A DNA stretch of 47,767 nucleotides, from positions 27,501 to 75,267 of the forward strand of contig RPFO01001095.1 of assembly GCA_009746045.1 (NCBI GenBank), read 5' to 3'. This document shows, piece by piece, positions 23,401 through 36,050 of this stretch. Source of the DNA: Mesostigma viride (taxonomy: Eukaryota > Streptophyta > Mesostigmatophyceae > Mesostigmatales > Mesostigmataceae). The position numbers were made by a program, and so were the translations under genes. How positions within the stretch are numbered: position 1 is the stretch's first letter; each line of letters begins with the position of its first letter. The notes under the pieces are model-generated. The model was not told the origin of the DNA, did no database searches, and was given only the letters and a program-made list of their open reading frames with translations.

Positions 23401-25671
23401 ACACACACGTACACACACCATGCACGCAAGGGGCGGCTGCACACACACGTACACACACCATGCACGCAAGGAGCGACTTCACGCACAGGTACACACACCA
23501 TGCACGCAAGGTTCGGCTGCACACACATGTACATCCACCGCGCACGCAAGGGGCGGCTGCACACATACGTACCTACACCGCGCACCCAAGGGGCGACTGC
23601 ACACATACGTACCTACACCGCGCACGCAAGGGCCGGCTGCACACACACGTACACACACCATGCACGCAAGGGCCGGCTGCACACACACGTACATACACCG
23701 CGCACGCTTGGGGCGGCTGCACACACACGTACCTACACCGCGCACGCAAGGGGCGGCTGCACACACACGTACATACACCGCGCACGCAAGGGGCAACTCC
23801 ACTCACATGTACATCCACCGCGCAACCACGGGGCGGCTGCACACACACGTACATACACCGCGCACGCAAGGGGCTGCTGCACACACACTGACACACAAAA
23901 TGCACGCTTGGGGCGACGGCACTCACATGTACATACACCGCGCACGAAAGGGGTGGCTGCACACACACGTACATCCACCGCGCACGCAAGGGGCGGCTGC
24001 ACACACACATACATACACCATGCACGCAAGGGGCGAGTGCAAAAACATGTACATACACCGCGCACGCAAGGGGCAACTGCCCACACATGGACATACACCA
24101 TGCACGCAAGGGGCGGCTGCACACACATGTACATCCACCGCGCACGCAAGGGGCGAGTGCACACACACGTACACACACCGCGCACGCAAGGGGCGGCTGC
24201 ACACACACGTACACACACCATGCACGCAATTGCCGGCATGCACACACACGTACATCCACCGCGCACGCAAGGGGCAACTGCACACACATGTACACACACC
24301 GCGCACGCTTGGGGCAGCTGCACTCACATGTACACACACCGCGCACGCTTGGGGTGGCTGCACACACACGTACATACACCGCGCACGCAAGGGGCGGCTG
24401 CACACACACGTACATACACCGCGCACGCAAGGGGCAACTGCACACACATGTACATACACCGCGCAACCACGGGGCGGCTGCACACACACGTACATACACC
24501 GCGCACGCAAGGGGCGGCTGCACACATACGTATACCTACACCGCGCACGCAAGGGGCGACTGCACACACATGTACATCCACCGCGCACGCAAGGGCCGGC
24601 TGCACACACACGTACACACACCATGCACGCAAGGGCCGGCTGCACACACACGTACATACACCGCGCACGCAAGGGGCGGCTGCACACACACGTACACACA
24701 CCGCGCACGCAAGGGGCAGCTGCACACACACGTACATACACCATGCACGCAAGGGGCTGCACACACACTTACACACACCTTGCACGCAAGGGCCGGCATG
24801 CACACACACTGGCATACACCGCGCACGCAAGGGGCGGCTGCACACACGTACATACACCGCGCACGCAAGGGGCGAGTGCACACACACGTACACACACCGC
24901 GCACGCAAGGGGCGGCTGCACACACACGTACACACACCATGCACGCAATTGCCGGCATGCACACAAACGTACATCCACTGCGCACGCAAGGGGCAACTGC
25001 ACACACATGTACACACGCTTGGGGCGGCTGCACTCACATGTACACACACCGCGCACGCAAGGGCCGGCTGCACACACACGTACATACACCGCGCACGCAA
25101 GGGGCAACTGCACACACACGTACACACACCATGCACGCAAGGGCCGGCTGCACTCACATGTACACACACCATGCACGCAAGGGCCGGCTGCACTCACATG
25201 TACACACACCATGCACGCAAGGGCCGGCTGCACACACACTTACACACACAATGCACGCTTGGGGCAACGGCACTCACATGTACATACACCATGCACGCAA
25301 GGGGCGGCTGCACACACACGTACACACACCATGCACGCAAGGAGCGACTTCACGCACAGGTACACTCACCATGCACGCAAGGGGCGGCTGCACACACACG
25401 TACACACACCGCGCACGCAATTAAGGGACGGCTGCACACACACGTACATACACCGCGCACGCAAGGGGCAACGGCACTCACATGTACATACACCATGCAC
25501 GCAAGGGGCGGCTGCACACACACGTACACACACCATGCACGCAAGGAGCGACTTCACGCACAGGTACACACACCATGCACGCAAGGTTCGGCTGCACACA
25601 CATGTACATCCACCGCGCACGCAAGGGGCGAGTGCAAACACATGTACATACACCATGCACGCAAGGGGCGG
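14466..25671. repeat. 40-bp minisatellite, main block
   Basis: About 280 copies of a 40-bp unit: cgcgcacgcaaggggcggct then gcacacacacgtacatacac. Variants change the start (cgcgc/catgc), the centre (gcggct, gcaact, gccggc, gcgagt, gctgct) and the end (tacatac, tacacac, tacatcc, tacctac). Long higher-order copies exist: 18.35-19.65 kb matches 19.99-21.29 kb (offset ~1644), and 16.25-17.33 kb matches 22.24-23.32 kb. Forty is not a multiple of three, so a frame passes through all three phases of the unit. The unit has no stop codons on either strand, which explains open frames of over 2000 codons. Confidence 0.97.
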
Positions 25672-25877
25672 AGTTACGTTAAATAGTGACGGAACCTTTT
25701 GCCGCCTGAGGCAAATCGGTCCGTAACACTATTTTGCCCGGAATAACCACTTCCGAGCACCCAAGTTAATTCGGCCGAATTAACTTGGGTGCTCGGAAGT
25801 GGTTATTCCGGGCAAAATAGTGTTACGGACCGATTTGCCTCAGGCGGCAAAAGGTTCCGTCACTATTTAACGTAACT

Positions 25878-26008
25878 AAAACCTGGCCTCGTGGAGGGGG
25901 ACGAAGAGCCCGAGACATCCGCCTAGGCCGCTGAGCACGCACCACTAAATGCGCCGGAGCTGCCTCAGTGAGGATTCGAACCCCTGACCTCCAAGGTGCA
26001 CGGGTTTT
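25878..26008 (-). other. Spacer S with antisense tRNA-like 3' segment
   Basis: Read on the minus strand it contains ggaggtcaggggttcgaatc, a tRNA-like variable loop and T-arm with a B-box (GGTTCGAATCC), then ctgaggca, which looks like the end of an acceptor stem. The 5' half of a tRNA is absent, so this is a tRNA fragment or a tRNA-derived SINE piece. It begins and ends with aaaa/tttt at the junctions with the palindromes. Confidence 0.5.
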
Positions 26009-26214
26009 AGTTACGTTAAATAGTGACGGAACCTTTTGCCGCCTGAGGCAAATCGGTCCGTAACACTATTTTGCCCGGAATAACCACTTCCGAGCACCCA
26101 AGTTAATTCGGCCGAATTAACTTGGGTGCTCGGAAGTGGTTATTCCGGGCAAAATAGTGTTACGGACCGATTTGCCTCAGGCGGCAAAAGGTTCCGTCAC
26201 TATTTAACGTAACT

Positions 26215-26346
26215 AAAACCCGTGCACCTTGGAGGTCAGGGGTTCGAATCCTCACTGAGGCAGCTCCGGCGCATTTAGTGGTGCGTGCTCAGCGGCCTAG
26301 GCGGATGTCTCGGGCTCTTCGTCCCCCCTCCACGAGGCCAGGTTTT
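26215..26346 (+). other. Spacer S', inverted copy with tRNA-like 3' segment
   Basis: Reverse complement of the 25878-26008 spacer. The tRNA-like T-arm is now on the plus strand, near 26232-26262. A gcctcag string at 26174-26180 in the adjoining palindrome could pair with ctgaggc at 26255-26261, but no D-arm or anticodon arm forms between them, so a functional tRNA is unlikely. Confidence 0.5.
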
Positions 26347-26552
26347 AGTTACGTTAAATAGTGACGGAACCTTTTGCCGCCTGAGGCAAATCGGTCCGTA
26401 ACACTATTTTGCCCGGAATAACCACTTCCGAGCACCCAAGTTAATTCGGCCGAATTAACTTGGGTGCTCGGAAGTGGTTATTCCGGGCAAAATAGTGTTA
26501 CGGACCGATTTGCCTCAGGCGGCAAAAGGTTCCGTCACTATTTAACGTAACT

Positions 26553-29500
26553 GGCGGCTGCACACACATGTACATCCACCGCGCACGCAAGGGGCGAGTG
26601 CACACACACGTACACACACCGCGCACGCAAGGGGCGGCTGCACACACACGTACACACACCATGCACGCAATTGCCGGCATGCACACACACGTACATCCAC
26701 CGCGCACGCAAGGGGCAACTGCACACACATGTACACACACCGCGCACGCTTGGGGCAGCTGCACTCACATGTACACACACCGCGCACGCAAGGGCCGGCT
26801 GCACACACACGTACATCCACCGCGCACGCAAGGGGCGAGTGCACACACACGTACACACACCGCGCACGCAAGGGGCGGCTGCACACACACGTACACACAC
26901 CATGCACGCAATTGCCGGCATGCACACACACGTACATCCACCGCGCACGCAAGGGGCAACTGCACACACATGTACACACACCGCGCACGCTTGGGGCAGC
27001 TGCACTCACATGTACACACACCGCGCACGCAAGGGCCGGCTGCACACACACGTACATACACCGCGCACGCAAGGGGCAACTGCACACACATGTACACACA
27101 CCGCGCACGCAAGGGGCAACTGCACACACACGTACACACACCGCGCACGCTTGGGGCGGCTGCACACACACGTACCTACACCGCGCACGCAAGGGGCGGC
27201 TGCACACACACGTACATCCACCGCGCACGCAAGGGGCAACTGCACACACATGTACACACACCGCGCACGCTTGGGGCAGCTGCACTCACATGTACACACA
27301 CCGCGCACGCAAGGGGCGGCTGCACACACACGTACATCCACCGCGCACGCAAGGGGCAACTGCACACACACGTACATCCACCGCGCACGCAAGGGGCGGC
27401 TGCACACACACGTACACACACCGCGCACGCAAGGGGCAACTGCACACACATGTACACACACCGCGCACGCTTGGGGCGGCTGCACACACACGTACCTACA
27501 CCGCGCACGCAAGGGGCGGCTGCACACACACGTACATACACCGCGCACGCAAGGGGCAACCTCACACACATGTACATACACTGCGCACGCAAGGGGCAAC
27601 TGCACACACATGTACACACACCGCGCACGCAAGGGGCAACTGCACACACACGTACACACACCGCGCACGCTTGGGGCGGCTGCACACACACGTACCTACA
27701 CCGCGCACGCAAGGGGCGGCTGCACACACACGTACATCCACCGCGCACGCAAGGGGCAACTGCACACACATGTACACACACCGCGCACGCTTGGGGCAGC
27801 TGCACTCACATGTACACACACCGCGCACGCAAGGGCCGGCTGCACACACACGTACATCCACCGCGCACGCAAGGGGCAACTGCACACACACGTACATCCA
27901 CCGCGCACGCAAGGGGCGGCTGCACACACACGTACACACACCGCGCACGCAAGGGGCAACTGCACACACATGTACACACACCGCGCACGCTTGGGGCGGC
28001 TGCACACACACGTACCTACACCGCGCACGCTTGGGGCGGCTGCACACACACGTACATACACCGCGCACGCAAGGGGCAACTGCACACACATGTACATACA
28101 CCGCGCAACCACGGGGCGGCTGCACACACACGTACATACACCGCGCACGCAAGGGGCAACTGCACACACATGTACACACACCGCGCACGCTTGGGGCGGC
28201 TGCACACACACGTACCTACACCGCGCACGCAAGGGGCGGCTGCACACACACGTACATACACCGCGCACGCAAGGGGCAACTGCACACACATGTACATACA
28301 CCGCGCAACCACGGGGCGGCTGCACACACACGTACACACACCGCGCACGCAAGGGGCAGCTGCACACACACGTACATACACCATGCACGCAAGGGGCTGC
28401 ACACACACTTACACACACCTTGCACGCAAGGGCCGGCATGCACACACACTGGCATACACCGCGCACGCAAGGGGCGGCTGCACACACGTACATACACCGC
28501 GCACGCAAGGGGCGAGTGCACACACACGTACACACACCGCGCACGCAATTAAGGGACGGCTGCACACACACGTACATACACCGCGCACGCAAGGGGCAAC
28601 GGCACTCACATGTACATACACCATGCACGCAAGGGGCGGCTGCACACACACGTACACACACCATGCACGCAAGGAGCGACTTCACGCACAGGTACACACA
28701 CCATGCACGCAAGGTTCGGCTGCACACACATGTACATCCACCGCGCACGCAAGGGGCGGCTGCACACACATGTACATACACCATGCACGCAAGGGGCGGC
28801 TGCACACACATGTACATCCACCGCGCACGCAAGGGGCGAGTGCACACACACGTACACACACCGCGCACGCAAGGGGCGGCTGCACACACACGTACACACA
28901 CCATGCACGCAATTGCCGGCATGCACACACACGTACATCCACCGCGCACGCAAGGGGCAACTGCACACACATGTACACACACCGCGCACGCTTGGGGCAG
29001 CTGCACTCACATGTACACACACCGCGCACGCAAGGGCCGGCTGCACACACACGTACATACACCGCGCACGCAAGGGGCAACTGCACACACATGTACACAC
29101 ACCGCGCACGCAAGGGGCAACTGCACACACACGTACACACACCGCGCACGCTTGGGGCGGCTGCACACACACGTACCTACACCGCGCACGCAAGGGGCGG
29201 CTGCACACACACGTACATCCACCGCGCACGCAAGGGGCAACTGCACACACATGTACACACACCGCGCACGCTTGGGGCAGCTGCACTCACATGTACACAC
29301 ACCGCGCACGCAAGGGCCGGCTGCACACACACGTACATCCACCGCGCACGCAAGGGGCAACTGCACACACACGTACATACACCGCGCACGCAAGGGGCGG
29401 CTGCACACACACGTACACACACCGCGCACGCAAGGGGCAACTGCACACACATGTACACACACCGCGCACGCAAGGGGCGGCTGCACACACACGTACCTAC

Positions 29501-30974
29501 ACCGCGCACGCAAGGGGCGGCTGCACACACACGTACATACACCGCGCACGCAAGGGGCAACTGCACACACATGTACATACACCGCGCAACCACGGGGCGG
29601 CTGCACACACACGTACATACACCGCGCACGCTTGGGGCAGCTGCACTCACATGTACACACACCGCGCACGCTTGGGGCGGCTGCACACACACGTACCTAC
29701 ACCGCGCACGCAAGGGGCGGCTGCACACACACGTACATACACCGCGCACGCAAGGGGCAACTGCACACACATGTACATACACCGCGCACGCAAGGGGCGG
29801 CTGCACACACACGTACATACACCGCGCACGCAAGGGGCGGCTGCACACATACGTACCTACACCGCGCACGCAAGGGGCGACTGCACACCCATGTACATCC
29901 ACCGCGCACGCAAGGGCCGGCTGCACACACACGTACACACACCATGCACGCAAGGGCCGGCTGCACACACACGTACATACACCGCGCACGCAAGGGGCGG
30001 CTGCACACACACGTACACACACCGCGCACGCAAGGGGCAGCTGCACACACACGTACATACACCATGCACGCAAGGGGCTGCACACACACTTACACACACC
30101 TTGCACGCAAGGGCCGGCATGCACACACACTGCATGGCATACACCGCCCACGCAAGGGGCGGCTGCACACACGTACATACACCGCGCACGCAAGGGGCGG
30201 CTGCACACACACGTACATACACCGCGCACGCAATTAAGGGGAAACTGTCCACACATGGACATACACTGCGCACGGAAGGGGCGGCTGCATTAACACGTAC
30301 ATACACCGCGCACGCAAGGGGCGGCTGCACACACACGTACATACACCATGCACGCAAGGGGCGGCTGCACACACATGTACATCCACCGCGCACGCAAGGG
30401 GCGAGTGCACACACACGTACACACACCGCGCACGCAAGGGGCGGCTGCACACACACGTACACACACCATGCACGCAATTGCCGGCATGCACACACACGTA
30501 CATCCACCGCGCACGCAAGGGGCAACTGCACACACATGTACACACACCGCGCACGCTTGGGGCAGCTGCACTCACATGTACACACACCGCGCACGCAAGG
30601 GCCGGCTGCACACACACTTACATACACCGCGCACGCAAGGGGCAACTGCACACACATGTACACACACCGCGCACGCAAGGGCCGGCTGCACACACACGTA
30701 CATACACCGCGCACGCAAGGGGAAACTGCCCACACATGGACATACACTGCGCACGCAAGGGGCGGCTGCATTAACACGTACATACACCGCGCACGCAAGG
30801 GCCGGCATGCACACACACGTACATACACCGCCCATGTAAGGGGCGGCTGCACACACACGTACACACACCATGCACGCAAGGGCCGGCATGCACACACAGT
30901 ATACACACACCGCGCACGCAAGGGGCGGCTGCACACACACGTACATACACTGCGCACGCAAGGGGCTGCTGCAC
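26553..30974. repeat. 40-bp minisatellite, second block
   Basis: About 110 units of the same repeat. 26.57-27.70 kb is repeated at 28.80-29.92 kb. The final ~400 bp (30570-30974) match 17340-17735 in order, including rare variants such as cgcccatgtaag and cagtatacac, so this stretch descends from the same segment as the main block. Confidence 0.95.
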
Positions 30975-32182
30975 TATCCGAGCTTTTGCTCACCCTATCT
31001 GCGTTATAGCGGGACTACGGAAGTCTGGGGTGCGGCCGAATAGAATTTGCCGCGTAAGACTAGGAGGAGGAGGTGCGCCGGCTGTGACCGGTAGTGGTTC
31101 GTTCCGCCTGTGTGCGGTCTACCGCCTGCGCGCGGTAGAAAGACTTAGAAAATCTGTACGAATTTGTGAAAACGAACCTTTAATAGCAGTGGCACAAGTG
31201 ACGGGGGATGGTAGGGGCAGACCTGGCGCAGCGCCAGCGCCAGCGCCGGTACCGCTGCAATTTCGGTACCAACGCCAGTGCCAGCGCCGCGCCAGCCTGA
31301 CGGCCCTTGTGGACTAGCATTTAGGCAGACGAGGCAATGGCAGCAAAGCCTCTTTTGGTCCGCAATTTGCTGGCATATGCTGCCAACGTGACTAATTCGC
31401 TATGGCGATTATTAGACGGGCTAACGGCCTTGCCGCTGCGGCGGGAGGGCTGGAAATTTAATCAGTAATGTTAGCCGCGCGCAAGGAGAGCGGCGGCTCG
31501 AAATTTGGCCCTCTATCGGCCCAGATTGGAGAAGTGGGGTGCATCTAGGTCGGCGGGGCCGCGAGATGGGAAAATAACATAAAATAATGCACTACGATTT
31601 CGTAGACTGAGTGACGTATGAGATAGCGGCCTTCCTGAAGGGATGGAAGCGCAGGAAATTGAGGCGTCAATTGGCCTGCGGGGCAACCTGCCCAGTCGCC
31701 ATGGTTAGAAATCCTCAAGTCCGGACCGGAGTCGGGGGGACGATACCCCCCCAACTTCGCCTTTCCAATGCACGCTCTGCATACCACGTGGGAGGGAACG
31801 AGATGCTCGACCCCGCTGGGGACCTTGCCGCCTTGCCATGAGATGTGACGGGGGTAGCGGCAGCATAGGCGGGGGACGAGCTGGCATGAGAGGGGGGCGC
31901 CCTACTAACCGACGGCGACATTGCAGCGGTATCACCGGAATTGACAACAAACCGACGTGGCGGATGTGAAACGACGTTCCGGATTTGCTGACGAAGTCGG
32001 CCAGGAAGGGAAGGTGGGGAATAGGCATAAGTTCACTTTTGTGGCAGCCACCCAAAGACCCCCTTTAGCACTTGTTAGGAGCCCTACAGTGCATGTTGGC
32101 TCTATTAAGCTGTACTTATTTGTAAAAAACTATTGTTGTCTGGTGCAACCCAAGCGTCAGTAGGTTAGCGTTAGAAGTGGAT
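30975..32182. mobile_element. Unknown inserted element, copy 1 (1208 bp)
   Basis: Starts tatccgagcttttgctcacc and ends gcgttagaagtggat. The first and last five bases form TATCC/GGATa with the flank. It contains a 7-bp hairpin (ctaccgc/gcggtag, near 31121-31140) and agcgccagcgccagcgcc repeats near 31234. No open frame has recognisable domains, so it is probably non-autonomous. The satellite around it is continuous: joining its flanks recreates exactly the intact sequence seen at about 17721-17750, so no target duplication is visible. Copy 2 follows with no gap. Confidence 0.8.
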
Positions 32183-32785
32183 TATCCGAGCTTTTGCTCA
32201 CCCTATCTGCGTTATAGCGGGACTACGGAAGTCTGGGGTGCGGCCGAATAGAATTTGCCGCGTAAGACTAGGAGGAGGAGGTGCGCCGGCTGTGACCGGT
32301 AGTGGTTCGTTCCGCCTGTGTGCGGTCTACCGCCTGCGCGCGGTAGAAAGACTTAGAAAATCTGTACGAATTTGTGAAAACGAACCTTTAATAGCAGTGG
32401 CACAAGTGACGGGGGATGGTAGGGGCAGACCTGGCGCAGCGCCAGCGCCAGCGCCGGTACCGCAGCAATTTCGGTACCAACGCCAGTGCCAGCGCCGCGC
32501 CAGCCTGACGGCCCTTGTGGACTAGCATTTAGGCAGACGAGGCAATGGCAGCAAAGCCTCTTTTGGTCCCCCACCCACCCACCCTGAACTTGTTATACCA
32601 GTTGTCCAAAAGAGGCCAGGGGAATAGGCATAAGTCCACTTTTGTGGCAGCCACCCAAAGACCCCCTTTAGCACTTGTTAGGAGCCCTACAGTGCATGTT
32701 GGCTCTATTAAGCTGTACTTATTTGTAAAAAACTATTGTTGTCTGGTGCAACCCAAGCGTCAGTAGGTTAGCGTTAGAAGTGGAT
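32183..32785. mobile_element. Unknown inserted element, copy 2 (603 bp, internally deleted)
   Basis: The left 387 bp match 30975-31361 and the right 166 bp match 32017-32182, nearly without mismatch. The ~650 bp between them in copy 1 are replaced here by about 50 bp of other sequence (cccacccacccaccctgaac onward). It is head-to-tail with copy 1 and shares the same terminal sequence before the satellite resumes. Confidence 0.85.
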
Positions 32786-35620
32786 ACACACTTACACTCA
32801 CCATGCACGCAAGGGGCGGCTGCACACACACGTACATACACCGCGCACGCAAGGGACGGCTGCACACACACGTACATACACCGCGCACGCAAGGGGCAAC
32901 TGCCCGCACATGTACATCCACCGCGCACGCAATTAAGGGACGGCTGCACACACACGTACATACACCGCGCACGCAAGGGGCAACGGCACTCACATGTACA
33001 TACACCATGCACGCAAGGGGCGGCTGCACACACACGTACATACACCGCGCACGCAAGGGGCTGCTGCACACACACTTACACACACAATGCACGCAATTAG
33101 GGGCGACGGCACTCACATGTACATACTCTTGGGCGGCTGCACTCACATGTACATACACCGCGCATGCAAGGGGCAACTGCACACACACGTACACACACCA
33201 TGCACGCAAGGGCCGGCATGCACACACACGTACATACACTGCGCACGCAAGGGGCAACTGCACACACACGTACACACACCATGCACGGAAGGGACGGCTG
33301 CACTCACATGTACACACACCATGCACGCAAGGGCCGGCTGCACACACACGTACATACACCATGCACGCAAGGGGCTGCACACACACTTACACACCACCTT
33401 GCACGCAAGGGCCGGCATGCACACACACTGGCATACACCGCGCACGCAAGGGGCGGCTGCACACACGTACATACACCGCGCACGCAAGGGGCGAGTGCAC
33501 ACACACGTACACACACCGCGCACGCAATTAAGGGACGGCTGCACACACACGTACATACACCGCGCACGCAAGGGGCAACGGCACTCACATGTACATCCAC
33601 CATGCACGCAAGGGGCGGCTGCACACACACGTACACACACCATGCACGCAAGGACAAGGATTCACACACATGTACACACACAAAGCACGCAAGGGGCAAC
33701 TGCACACACACGTACATACACCGCGCACGCAAGGGGCGGCTGCACTCACATGTACACACACCACGCACGCAAGGGGCGGCTGCACACACACGTACATACA
33801 CTGCGCACGCACGGGGCGACTGCACACACATGTACATAAACCATGCACGCAAGGGGCGGCTGCACACACATGTACATACACCGCGCACGCAAGGGGCGAG
33901 TGCAAACACATGTACATACACCGCGCACGCAAGGACAAGGATGCACACACATGTACATACACCGCGCACGCAAGGGGCGGCTGCACACACACGTACATAC
34001 ACCGCGCACGCAAGGGGCGAGTGCGCACACACGTACATACACCGCGCACGCAAGGGGCGGCTGCACACACACGTACATACACCGCGCACGCACGGGGCCA
34101 GTGCAAGCACATGTACATACACCATGCACGCAAGGGGCGGCTGCACACACATGTACATACACCGCGCACGCAAGGGGCGAGTGCAAACACATGTACATAC
34201 ACCGCGCACGCAAGGGGCAACTGCCCGCACATGTACATCCACCGCACACGCAAGGGGCGGCTGCACACACATGTACATACACCGCGCACGCAAGGGGCGG
34301 CTGCACACACACGTACATACACCGCGCACGCAAGGGGCGAGTGCGCACACACGTACATACACCGCGCACGCAAGGGGCGGCTGCACACACACGTACATAC
34401 ACCGCGCACGCAAGGGGCCAGTGCAAGCACATGTACATACACCATGCACGCAAGGGCCGGCATGCACAGAAACGTACATACACCGCGCACGCAAGGGGCG
34501 GCTGCACACACACGTACACACACCATGCACGCACGGGGCGGCTGCACACACACGTACATCCACTGCGCACGCACGGGGCCGGCGACTGCACACACATGTA
34601 CATAAACCATGCACGCAAGGGGCGGCTGCACACACATGTACATCCACCGCGCACGCAAGGGGCGAGTGCAAACACATGTACATACACCGCGCACGCAAGG
34701 ACAAGGATGCACACACATGTACATACACCGCGCACGCAAGGGGCGGCTGCACACGCACGTACATACACCGCGCACGCAAGGGGCGGCTGCACACACACGT
34801 ACATACACCGCGCACGCACGGGGCCAGTGCAAGCACATGTACATACACCATGCACGCAAGGGGCGGCTGCACACACATGTACATACACCGCGCACGCAAG
34901 GGGCGAGTGCAAACACATGTACATACACCGCGCACGCAAGGGGCAACTGCCCGCACATGTACATCCACCGCGCACGCAAGGGGCGGCTGCACACACATGT
35001 ACACACACCATGCACGCAAGGACAAGGATGCACACACATGTACACACACCATGCACGCAAGGGGCGGCTGCACACACACGTACACACACCGCGCACGCAA
35101 GGGGCGAGTGCAAACACATGTACATACACCATGCACGCAAGGACAAGGATGCACACACATGTACACACACCATGCACGCAAGGGGCGGCTGCACACACAC
35201 GTACATACACAATGCACGGTTGGGGCGACGGCACTCACATGTACATACACCATGCACGCAAGGACAAGGATGCACACACATGTACATACACCGCGCACGC
35301 AAGGGGCGGCTGCACACACACGTACATACACCGCGCACGCAAGGGGCGAGTGCGCACACACGTACATCCACCGCGCACGCAAGGGGCGGCTGCACACACA
35401 CGTACATACACCGCGCACGCAATGGGCGAGTGCAAACACATGTACATACACCGCGCACGCAAGGGGCGGCTGCACACACACGTACACACACCATGCACGC
35501 AAGGGCCGGCATGCACACACACGTACATACACCGCGCACGCAAGGGGCGGCTGCACAGAAACGTACACACACCGCGCACGCAAGGGCCGGCTGCACACAC
35601 ATGTACATACACCTTGCACG
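32786..35620. repeat. 40-bp minisatellite, third block
   Basis: Continues the repeat directly after the inserted elements. 32786-33836 matches 17736-18742, and 33.40-34.70 kb is a third copy of the 18.35-19.65 kb segment (offset 15098). It decays into CA-rich sequence at its right end. Confidence 0.95.
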
Positions 35621-35785
35621 TACAACACACAACACACACACACAACAAAAAATTATATACACACACACACGCACACGCACACGCACACGCACACGCACAC
35701 GCACACGCACACGCACACGCACAACACACACAACACACACAACACACACACGCACACGTGAACAACACACACACACACAACAATT
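35621..35785. repeat. CA-rich simple sequence with (GCACAC)n
   Basis: Runs of CA and about nine GCACAC hexamers near 35668-35722. The strand bias is opposite to the GT-rich block at 12.5-14.3 kb, so the satellite is bracketed by inverted simple sequence. Confidence 0.95.
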
Positions 35786-35890
35786 ATAATATTAGTGTAG
35801 TATATCAAACAAAATAGTAATAAAGTATTTGCAAGCGTACTTCGTGTGAATTATGTGTAGACGAGAATAGAAGCTAAACAAAACTCTAAT

Positions 35891-35958
35891 GGAGAAAGAG
35901 GGATTCGAACCCTTGGGAAAGTTACCCCATACATAGCATTCCACTCGGACATTTCTCC
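35891..35958 (-). pseudogene. tRNA-Ser pseudogene, plastid/bacterial type, anticodon arm deleted
   Basis: On the minus strand, a perfect 7-bp acceptor stem (GGAGAAA with TTTCTCC), TCCGAGTGG of the D-arm, a variable arm (TGGGG...TTCCCA) and a good T-arm (AGGGTTCGAATCCCT). Total length is 68 nt against about 88 for a serine tRNA with a long variable arm. The sequence jumps from GAGTGG to AATGCTATG, so the D-loop and the 5' anticodon stem are missing. It resembles plastid trnS(GGA) as I recall that family; a mitochondrial or nuclear source is also possible. The flanks are AT-rich, consistent with an organelle-derived insert. Confidence 0.65.
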
Positions 35959-35999
35959 GAAAAAAAGGTCACGTAAGCTAAGGGTGGAGAGTTAAGGGT

Positions 36000-36050
36000 G
36001 TAGGTTGTAGGATGTATGGTGTAGGGTGTAGGGTGTAGGGTGTAGGGTGT
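36000..36050. repeat. TGTAGGG telomere-like repeats
   Basis: Four clean TGTAGGG heptamers preceded by degenerate copies (tgtaggt, tgtagga, tgtatgg) and ttaaggg. They differ from plant-type TTTAGGG by one base. The G-rich strand runs to the right, opposite in sense to the CCCTAAA-like tract at 12503. Confidence 0.6.

Larger units (their letters stand above)
25672..26552. mobile_element. 881-bp nested palindrome (foldback/MITE-like), inserted in the satellite
   Basis: Structure A-S-A-S'-A. A is a perfect 206-bp palindrome (25672-25877, 26009-26214, 26347-26552) that starts AGTTACGTTAAATAGTGACG and is centred on TTCGGCCGAA. S (25878-26008) and S' (26215-26346) are reverse complements apart from one base in a G/C run. 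The whole 881 bp is therefore also a palindrome, centred at about 26112. The satellite reads ggggcgg on the left and ggcggctgcac on the right, so GGCGG is a likely 5-bp target duplication. There is no open frame, so it would be non-autonomous. Assembly artefact is possible for a structure of this kind. Confidence 0.85.

Noticed and set aside
14412-25726. Very long open frames (hundreds to over 2000 codons) on both strands
   Set aside because: They are translations of the 40-bp satellite, which lacks stops in every phase. Many overlap each other, and none has non-repeat coding sequence or start context.
26174-26262. An 88-nt tRNA formed across the palindrome/spacer junction (gcctcag with ctgaggc)
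   Set aside because: The acceptor strands match, but no D-arm or anticodon arm forms. The match probably reflects the gcctgaggc string in the palindrome.
31030-31317. A 95-codon open frame repeated at 32238-32525
   Set aside because: It is duplicated only because the element is duplicated. There is no recognisable domain, and the low-complexity Ala-Pro stretch reflects gcgcca repeats.
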